NCBI GenBank assembly: GCA_021790675.1
Contig: JAJYGN010000087.1
Span: 1-64,000 of the forward strand
Length of the DNA: 64,000 nucleotides
Source of the DNA: Actinomycetes bacterium
GTDB lineage: Bacteria > Actinomycetota > Acidimicrobiia > Acidimicrobiales > RAAP-2
Reading direction: 5' to 3'
Both the position numbers and the translations under genes were made by a program. The notes beneath the pieces were generated by a model. That model ran no database searches and was not told the DNA's origin. It saw only the letters and a program-made list of their open reading frames with translations. Shown here one piece after another: positions 41,308-47,710 of the stretch; the first letter of the stretch is position 1, and every line of letters starts with the position of its first letter.

Positions 41308-41556
41308 GAGGATTCGAAAGGGTCCGTAAGGAGGTTTGGCATCGAGTGAGACCCCTGGAAGGTTAGCCCTGCGAGCGGCATGCGAGGAGTTGCGGGTGAT
41401 CCCGCGAGGCCCGGGTGTGAACAAGGCAAGGTCGAAGTCTGAAGTTGCAACACGAGAAGCGCGTTCGCTTCCCCGGTTGCCATCTTCGCAGCGCGCCGTC
41501 CGAAGAGACATGTTAAGTAGAGCGCCCGATTCCCCGATTTCGAGGGACGGGCGCTT
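41308..41556 (+). ncRNA. Putative structured non-coding RNA (~250 nt), unknown class
   Basis: Promoter upstream, terminator-like hairpin at the end, no convincing ORF. Internal helices GAAGCG-CGTT-CGCTTC, GCGGG-TGAT-CCCGC, GGCAA..TTGCC. Confidence 0.45.
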
Positions 41557-41577
41557 TCGCGTGGGGCGCTCCCCACG
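41521..41577 (+). terminator. Tandem hairpins, terminator-like
   Basis: AGCGCCCG(41521-41528)/CGGGCGCT(41548-41555) extended by TCCC/GGGA and followed by TT; then CGTGGGG-CGCT-CCCCACG (41560-41577). Confidence 0.55.
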
Positions 41578-41604
41578 ACGCCGCGTTCGCTAGCGGTTCT
41601 CCGA

Positions 41605-42177
41605 TTAGGTCAACGCCGGCGCTGGACCGGCCTCGAGAGGCGTCACGCGTAGGTAGCCCCCGCACGGTGCGGCGTTGACCGCGGGTCCGCCCTCGAGGCT
41701 GCCGCTGGACTCGGGCAGAGTGACATCCGCCCAGCTCACGAGGGGGCAGGCTTCGTGCCCACTCGGGCTGTCTGCCCACGACACGCCAAAGGACGCCACC
41801 GCATCGCGGGCGAGGACTACCACGTGGGGCCGCCCCATGGCGAAGGGTCCCCCGGAATGGAGGTTGACCGCGTCGACGGCCACGCCGCGGGCGTTGAAGA
41901 AGACGACCCGCGGATATCCCGCCACTTCGCAGCGCGATCCCGCATTCGCCACCAAAATGACCAAAGAGCCCGTGCCCAGCGTTCCGGTGGCCTGACCGGC
42001 GGCCAGAACCAGACGCGTGCACACGGGGGTGGCGCGGCTCGTCGTCGAGGCCTCCGCACTCAGGGGTGCGATGGTGGATCCGTACACGAGACTCGCGGCG
42101 AGAAGCCGAACTACTCGCGAAAGTGTCGTCAGATTCGATGACCTCTTTCGTCGCGCGCGACGCCAGACCTGCGCCAT
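41605..42177 (-). CDS. DUF4232-like secreted protein
   Basis: Signal-like N-terminus; ATGTLGTGSLVILVANAGSRCEVAGYPRVVFFNARGV pattern; paralogous to the upstream gene. Confidence 0.6.
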   Translation of the reverse strand: MAQVWRRARRKRSSNLTTLSRVVRLLAASLVYGSTIAPLSAEASTTSRATPVCTRLVLAAGQATGTLGTGSLVILVANAGSRCEVAGYPRVVFFNARGVAVDAVNLHSGGPFAMGRPHVVVLARDAVASFGVSWADSPSGHEACPLVSWADVTLPESSGSLEGGPAVNAAPCGGYLRVTPLEAGPAPALT

Positions 42178-42179
42178 TG

Positions 42180-42878
42180 TCAGAGAATCCACCGGTCCTG
42201 CCACACGACTCCAAAATTAGACGCTGCCGAGGCCGGATTCGAACAGACCAAGCTGATCCTTCGAGGAAAGAGATACCGGGAGTAGCCCCCTCCTCGTGCA
42301 CCGATGATGAGGGCGACGCCCTGAGCCGTACGCGGCTCGCAGTAACCATCGCGCGCGCTTGAAACGTCGCGCACGTAGGCGACCAGGCTCGTGCGTTCTC
42401 CCGCCGTAAGCACCTCGCTCGCGCCGGACTTTGCGGTCGCCGCCGCAGAGAAGAGTCCCGGCGTAGCGTCGTAGGGTGAGAAGTCAAAGCGCAGCGACAC
42501 GTTGGAACCAAAGCGGCAGGTTGGACCTGCGTTCGTCACCCGAATCCTGGTGATCGAGGCGAAGCCGCCGCGGATGGATCGCGTCGCGGTGTAGCGCTGC
42601 GTCGAGCCGAGGGCGAAAGTGAGCCGTGACGGCCTACATACGGGCAACGAGTTTTTAGTCGCGGCGCCCGCCAAGGAGGGCACAAAGCACGACGAGACGA
42701 GTAAGAGTCCGGCGATCACACGCCCCACCAGGAACCTCCGTGACTCTGCCCCACTGGCCATGAGCCATCCTCGCAGACCGATTCGTAGAACGGCGCTCGA
42801 ACTTCTTCGACTTTGCGACGCAGACGAGGCCGAGTGACCGTTCGGCGTACGCGCGCCGTAGAGTGGTTGAGTACTCAA
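42180..42878 (-). CDS. DUF4232-like secreted protein (paralog)
   Basis: VISGLLLVSSCFVPSLAGA-type leader region; RITRIRVTNAGPTCRFGSN-like motif. Start uncertain. Confidence 0.55.
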   Translation of the reverse strand: MSTQPLYGARTPNGHSASSASQSRRSSSAVLRIGLRGWLMASGAESRRFLVGRVIAGLLLVSSCFVPSLAGAATKNSLPVCRPSRLTFALGSTQRYTATRSIRGGFASITRIRVTNAGPTCRFGSNVSLRFDFSPYDATPGLFSAAATAKSGASEVLTAGERTSLVAYVRDVSSARDGYCEPRTAQGVALIIGARGGGYSRYLFPRRISLVCSNPASAASNFGVVWQDRWIL

Positions 42879-42896
42879 TAGAAGAAGTCACCGCTT

Positions 42897-43997
42897 GTGA
42901 GCATCACCACCGGTCCCCCGCCGGTTCAAACCGGGGGATTTGCCGGAGCGTTGACCCGGGCGGTCAATCAGCGACTCGACGCGGCCACCCTGCGCCTCGC
43001 GCGCCGCCGTCTCCACGTCAAGGCGCTGATCATCGGCGTCTGGTACATCGCGAGCATCGCCGGCGTAGTCCTGGCTTCTGGCTGGCTCGAGGGCCTCCTG
43101 GCCGGCACCTCCCTCTCACTCGCCTTCGCCGCAGTCGGCTTTAACATCCAGCACGACGCCAACCACAACGCGTTCTTCGCCTCGTCGTCGAAGCGCCTGT
43201 CGCGGGCCAACCGCATCGTTGGATGGTCCATGTTCGTCATCGGCGCCGACGCCAACCGCTGGCTCTATCGTCACAACACCCTCCACCACGGCTCGCCGAA
43301 CGTCGTCGGTACTGACTCGGACATCAACCTGGGGCCGTTAGCGCGTCTCGCGCCCTTCCAGCGTCGCTACTTCTGGCACCGCTACCAGCACCTCTACCTC
43401 TGGCCCCTCTACTGCTTCACCGTCCTCGAGATCATGTTCAATGACCTTGCGACCCTTGTGGGGGCGTCGCGCCACTCGCGCAACGCGCGCTCACGGCTCT
43501 CGGACGCGTCGGTGGCGATCCTCACCAAGGTGGTTTTCGTTGCGCTGATGGTCGGCCTCCCCGCCCTCACGCACCCGTTCTGGGTCGTTGCGGTCGGGTC
43601 GGTCGCCATCATGTTCGCGGTGGGCTTCCTTCTCGGCGTCGTGTTCCAGTCCGCGCACATCGTCGAAGGTGCAGAGTTCGCCGAAGCCGGATCTCGCCCC
43701 CCGTATCAGTGGCACGAGTGGCAGGTCCGTTCGAGTCTCGACTTCTCCCACGGGTCTGGTCCGCTCAGCCGGCTGTTCCGCTGGTACGCCGGCGGGCTCG
43801 ATCACCAGACCGAGCACCACCTCTTCCCCCGCGTGCCTCACACGGCGTATCCCCTGATCGCTCCGGTGGTGAGTGCCGTGTGCGAGGACTATGGCATCCC
43901 ACGCCACGTCCAACCTTCATTCCACGCCGCGGTCGCCTCGCACTTTCGCCACTTGCGCGCGATGGGCCGACCGCCGTCGTCCACGAACTCCGCCTAG
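42897..43997 (+). CDS. Membrane fatty acid desaturase
   Basis: Histidine boxes HDANHN, HNTLHH, HQTEHH; likely GTG start. Confidence 0.92.
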   Translation: MSITTGPPPVQTGGFAGALTRAVNQRLDAATLRLARRRLHVKALIIGVWYIASIAGVVLASGWLEGLLAGTSLSLAFAAVGFNIQHDANHNAFFASSSKRLSRANRIVGWSMFVIGADANRWLYRHNTLHHGSPNVVGTDSDINLGPLARLAPFQRRYFWHRYQHLYLWPLYCFTVLEIMFNDLATLVGASRHSRNARSRLSDASVAILTKVVFVALMVGLPALTHPFWVVAVGSVAIMFAVGFLLGVVFQSAHIVEGAEFAEAGSRPPYQWHEWQVRSSLDFSHGSGPLSRLFRWYAGGLDHQTEHHLFPRVPHTAYPLIAPVVSAVCEDYGIPRHVQPSFHAAVASHFRHLRAMGRPPSSTNSA

Positions 43998-44093
43998 CGC
44001 GATCGCGACGCCACCTCACCGCACAGTCACCACGTACCGTGCGATCGTCGAAATCAGACGAACGCGAGGCACCGTCTCCGTTCTCTCCGCCAA

Positions 44094-44687
44094 CTACTTT
44101 GACGAGCGGGGATCTTGTGGATGGATTGTCTCACCCCGGGCCAACATCTCCGCATACTTTTCGATGCGTCTCGCTCGCGCCGTGTCGGTCTTGGCGCCGG
44201 CGACCCGATGCAGGACTGAATACCGATTGGCTCGCGTGAGCGCGAGAAACATCTCCCGCGCGCGGGGATTTGCGGCCAGCGCACTCGCCAGATCCTCCAG
44301 GACCACCGCGCTGGCCTGCCCGGCGTAGGCGGACTCCCAACGACCGTCCGCCTGGGCGCGTCGAATCTCATCCTCCCCCGCTCGCTGCATTCGCCCGTCG
44401 GACATCAGCCGTTCAGCGAGGTCAACATTTCGTTGGGACCAAAGACTGCGCGCGCCTCTGGGGGTGAAGCGACGCCGGAACGTCGCGTCGTCGCGAGCTT
44501 CGAGCTTTCCGTCGATCCAGCCAAAGCAGATCGCCTGCTCGAGCGCCTCACCGTACGACAACGCTGTGGGCTGCGTGTTCCCCTTCTTGGCGAGAACGAG
44601 TCTCACCCCGGATGACGTGGAGTGGTTGCCACCCAACCAATTCCGCCACTGTACGGCATCAGCGACGATCAGTTCCGGAAATTCCAT
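44094..44687 (-). CDS. YdeI/OmpD-associated family protein
   Basis: WRNWLGGNHSTSSGVRLVLAKKG...YGEALEQAICFGWIDGKLEARDDATFRRRFTPR; start MEFPELIVADAVQW at 44687. Confidence 0.85.
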   Translation of the reverse strand: MEFPELIVADAVQWRNWLGGNHSTSSGVRLVLAKKGNTQPTALSYGEALEQAICFGWIDGKLEARDDATFRRRFTPRGARSLWSQRNVDLAERLMSDGRMQRAGEDEIRRAQADGRWESAYAGQASAVVLEDLASALAANPRAREMFLALTRANRYSVLHRVAGAKTDTARARRIEKYAEMLARGETIHPQDPRSSK

Positions 44688-44759
44688 GGCGTCACGGTAT
44701 TCCGTTGTGCTGACTCTGGTGACAACGCACTGCGACGACCGCCGACAGCGTCCATCACG

Positions 44760-45379
44760 TGTGAACTCTCGTGGAATGTCGCCGGGAATTCTCATTTGGT
44801 GACATGACTGAATCGGGCCGATCAGATGGAATTTGCATCAGGTGACGTCCGTCCACTGGGCTGTGGAAAAGTGATCCCTGGAGGCGATACTGGTTGCATG
44901 CCCAACCTCGAGAGCTCACCGTTGAGAACTTTCATCGGAGGCAGACGCACCGGATTCTTGAATGCGACATGGCCGCTCGTTCGATTGGTGATCCTCGAAG
45001 ACAGGATTGAGATGCAGCCCAGTGTTCGGTGGCTTCGGCATGCTGTACCTCCGTGGGAGGCGTCCTTCGCCGAGATCACCGAAGCACGCGCTGTCGGACG
45101 TATCAAGTACGTCTCGGCTGGCGTCCGATTCCGCACCACTCGGCGCGATGGGTGGGCCGTGTTCTGGACCACCCATCGCGCGGAGGTTCTTGACGCGTTA
45201 GAGATAGTCGGATTGCGAGTTGACAGGTCAATTCTGCGCTTCAACATCCTCAACCCGACTAACGCTGAAACAATGAAGTGATGTCGAACAATGTCACTTC
45301 GTGAAAGCGACCGTGTCGCTTCGCGAAACAAACCATGTCACGTGGTGAAATCTGATCATGTCACTTGGGAGATTTCACA
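44760..45379. mobile_element. Transposon-like element A, non-autonomous, head-to-tail with element B
   Basis: Left end TGTGAACTCTC..(44760); right end is a 4-unit array ending TTCACA at 45379; no transposase ORF inside. Confidence 0.6.
44898..45281 (+). CDS. Hypothetical protein, cargo of element A
   Basis: MPNLESSPLRTFIGGRRTGFLNATWPLVRLVILEDRIEMQPS...; PH-like beta pattern is speculative. Confidence 0.5.
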   Translation: MPNLESSPLRTFIGGRRTGFLNATWPLVRLVILEDRIEMQPSVRWLRHAVPPWEASFAEITEARAVGRIKYVSAGVRFRTTRRDGWAVFWTTHRAEVLDALEIVGLRVDRSILRFNILNPTNAETMK

Positions 45380-45380
45380 C
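45292..45380 (+). repeat. Four-unit 22/22/23-bp repeat array, right end of element A
   Basis: Units start at 45292, 45314, 45336, 45359: TGTCACTTCGTGAAA, TGTCGCTTCGCGAAA, TGTCACGTGGTGAAA, TGTCACTTGGGAGAT. Confidence 0.88.
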
Positions 45381-45547
45381 TACGTGTGAACTTGCGTGAA
45401 ATGTCGCCTGGAAAACTCATTTGGTGACACGCCGGGCACGCGTGCGGGGTCTGGGGAGGCCGCGCCAGCGCGGGATGCTGCGAGACGTGACGCCACGTCG
45501 GCCTAAGGCTGATGGCGGGGTGGCCAACCAGCGACACGGTGGGCGCC

Positions 45548-45943
45548 ATGAGTCCTTGCGACATAACCACGTCCGGATTGAAGGCGACGGGGGTTGTCGC
45601 TGTTGCTGATGCACGATGGGCCAAGGACGAGCTCGCACGCCAGCTGGCATTGGGCGGAGTTGGGGTTTTGGCGGTCTCCGAGCCTTCACACAGCCGCCCC
45701 GGCGTGAACCGCTGGGGACGCGAGGTGTGGTCGACACAGCTCAGCTCGATCGTCGTCTTGGACTACCCGCTCGGTGCGGTCCCCGCAACGACATTCACTC
45801 CCGACGAGTGGGAGAGGTGCTTTGGTCTGCCCGTACCGAGTCTGATGCTCGAGTTCGACTGGAAGCACCTACCGCTTGTCAAGGGCGTCTACGGAGTCGA
45901 GCTCCCGCGCGAATCTCTCACAAAGGGTGCCTCGCTTACCTAG
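45548..45943 (+). CDS. Hypothetical protein, cargo of element B
   Basis: ORF MSPCDITTSGLKATGVVAVADARWAKDELARQLALGG...WKHLPLVKGVYGVELPRES; no recognised domain. Confidence 0.5.
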   Translation: MSPCDITTSGLKATGVVAVADARWAKDELARQLALGGVGVLAVSEPSHSRPGVNRWGREVWSTQLSSIVVLDYPLGAVPATTFTPDEWERCFGLPVPSLMLEFDWKHLPLVKGVYGVELPRESLTKGASLT

Positions 45944-46108
45944 CGTGGCGCACCCGCTCTGTGCGCCGGAGGCCAGCGCGGCGGGCTCGGCCCGCACGAG
46001 GCAAGGAACTCAGCCATCCTCTCCCCGGGAACATGGCGCACGGCCCAGGGGGTGCCGATAGGGGTCGGCAGCGCGGGCGTGGCCACGGGACGCGCGCCGC
46101 CCCGCGCC

Positions 46109-46738
46109 CTAGTCCGATTCGGTCGTACGCCGGAAATCTTCCCAGGCCTTCGTGGCCTCGTCCTTGGTGAGCTGTTGGGCCACCTCGAGCGGGTACTCCG
46201 CGTGGTTGACCAGGTCCGCGACCTGCCAGGCCTCGGCCGGCGAGGGCGGCGCGACGGTGGTCGGCTTCTGACCGGTCCGCTGGCGGCGGCCCCTCTCCTC
46301 CAAGAGCGCAATGACCTCAGCCAGCGTCTTGGTCTGGTGATTCGGGGGCAGCGACGCCACACGCCCTCGCATCTCTCGGTAGACCTCGCTATCAGAGCGA
46401 GCGCCGACCGCCCAGACCTCGGCGACGTCAACGATCGGCGTTCCGGAGTCGTCGTAGGTGACCCTCCAGACGATCCGCCAATCACGGTTGCTGACGGTAA
46501 TCTTCCGGAACCCCGTCAGTGAACCTCCGAGAGGCTCACCAGCCTCGGGAACTTGCTCAAGAACGAGACACTTCTTGAGCGCCCACCTCACGGCCGGCGT
46601 GTTCTTCTTGGACAAGTCGGTCAAGTCGTCAATCGCGGCGTCAGTGAACCGGACCTCGATCTTGGTCGCTTGGGGGTGGCGTTGTCCCCTGCGCGCGGGT
46701 GTTGGCCCGGTGCCCTGCGGGGGCTTCGCCGGACTCAA
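46109..46738 (-). CDS. RelE-like toxin with long C-terminal extension
   Basis: KIEVRFTDAAIDDLTDLSKKNTPAVRWALKKCLVLEQVPEAGEPLGGSLTGFRKITVSNRDWRIVWRV...VDVAEVWAVGARSDSEVYREM; 4-nt overlap with the upstream antitoxin gene. Confidence 0.7.
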   Translation of the reverse strand: MSPAKPPQGTGPTPARRGQRHPQATKIEVRFTDAAIDDLTDLSKKNTPAVRWALKKCLVLEQVPEAGEPLGGSLTGFRKITVSNRDWRIVWRVTYDDSGTPIVDVAEVWAVGARSDSEVYREMRGRVASLPPNHQTKTLAEVIALLEERGRRQRTGQKPTTVAPPSPAEAWQVADLVNHAEYPLEVAQQLTKDEATKAWEDFRRTTESD

Positions 46739-47061
46739 TCGCGCCCCGCGGCGAGGTCCTCTTCTACCTCGCGCGCCAAGGCGGCACGGTCAAACCCGAA
46801 GCGTGAGATGACGTCGTCAAGAGAGGTACGCCGACCGCCGTCGCTCATCACACGGGCCACCACGAGTGACAGGTCGCGAAGGTCGCGTTCGGCCTCTTCG
46901 TACTCATAGAAGCGGTCGGCGCCGATGATGGCAGCCACGGTTGAGTTGCGGCGCTTGACGAGGAAGGCCACTCCCGCTTCGGCATCTCGAGCAAGGCCCG
47001 AGATGCCCCGGGAACTGGCGTCAGTGATGGAGAGCGTCTCAGGGGCAGTCGGTAGCGGCAT
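46735..47061 (-). CDS. Phd/YefM-like antitoxin
   Basis: MPLPTAPETLSITDASSRGISGLARDAEAGVAFLVKRRNSTVAAIIGADRFYEYEEAERDLRDL; adjacent to the RelE-like gene. Start inferred near 47061. Confidence 0.65.
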   Translation of the reverse strand: MPLPTAPETLSITDASSRGISGLARDAEAGVAFLVKRRNSTVAAIIGADRFYEYEEAERDLRDLSLVVARVMSDGGRRTSLDDVISRFGFDRAALAREVEEDLAAGRD

Positions 47062-47572
47062 GCCCACCACTGTATAGGTTTCTGTGTAGAAAGCAATCAC
47101 TGGCTGGGGGGCGATCGGCGGCATGGCCCGTGGCGGGTCCGCAGAAGCGCATCATGCCTGGTCGGGACCAGAGCCGAGTCAGCAAGACGGCGAGATCTGG
47201 AAGCGGTGCTACGGCCCGATCTCCAGATCTGGCCGCCACAGGCTCTTGCAGCGGACGATGGACGCGAGCTGCGCCGGTCATCCATGACCACAGCACCAAA
47301 TCGCGCTCGGGTGCCGGGGTGCGTCCCCGGAGTTTGTCGCCGAGGGTCTCGGGGCGCTCGCCGAGGGCCTTGGCCAAGTCGGTCATGGAGTACCGGCCGC
47401 GGCGCAGCAGGCGGCTGACGCCGAGGGCCTGGGCGTGCTAGTCGATGGCCCGACTGAGGCGAATCGCCTCGTCAAGGCTCCGGGCGTAGCACCAGGTGAC
47501 GTCGGCCTCGGTCCCGAAGTCGGCCGGGTGCGCCAGTAAATCGCGCGGCGCGAACGAGCTCTGGTGAGTCAT
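47039..47572 (-). pseudogene. Hypothetical ORF interrupted by an in-frame TAG
   Basis: From ATG 47572: MTHQSSFAPRDLLAHPADFGTEADVTWCYARSLDEAIRLSRAID*HAQALGVSRLLRRGRYSMTDLAKALGERPETLGDKLRGRTPAPERDLVLWSWMTG; TAG at 47438-47440. Confidence 0.5.
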
Positions 47573-47621
47573 ACCGGACGCGACACGGCGGCCCCCCGCA
47601 GGGAGCCGCCGCCCGGTTCGA

Positions 47622-47710
47622 TGTCACCTTATGAGAAGACTGGTGTCACTTGGTGAGAAGACCCATGTCACTTGATGAAATTTCGCCTTGTGACTTGGTG
47701 AGAGTTCACA
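47622..47710 (+). repeat. Four-unit 22/22/23-bp repeat array, right end of element B
   Basis: Units start at 47622, 47644, 47666, 47689: TGTCACCTTATGAGA, TGTCACTTGGTGAGA, TGTCACTTGATGAAA, TGTGACTTGGTGAGA. Confidence 0.9.

Larger units (their letters stand above)
45385..47710. mobile_element. Transposon-like element B carrying a toxin-antitoxin pair
   Basis: Left end TGTGAACTTGCG (45385); right end 4-unit array ending GTTCACA at 47710; TCACG follows (47711-47715) and also precedes element A (44755-44759). Confidence 0.65.

Noticed and set aside
41308-41556. tmRNA, RNase P RNA, SRP RNA or the 85-aa TTG ORF (41336-41593)
   Set aside because: No GGTTTCGAC tmRNA start or tRNA-like end, no GAGGAAAGTCCGGAC RNase P core, no SRP GGAAGCAGCC motif. 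The TTG ORF has poor RBS spacing and runs through the terminator.
45292-45380. Repeat array as a possible CRISPR
   Set aside because: Units are contiguous ~22-bp degenerate repeats without unique spacers, no cas genes nearby, and a matching array sits at the other element end.
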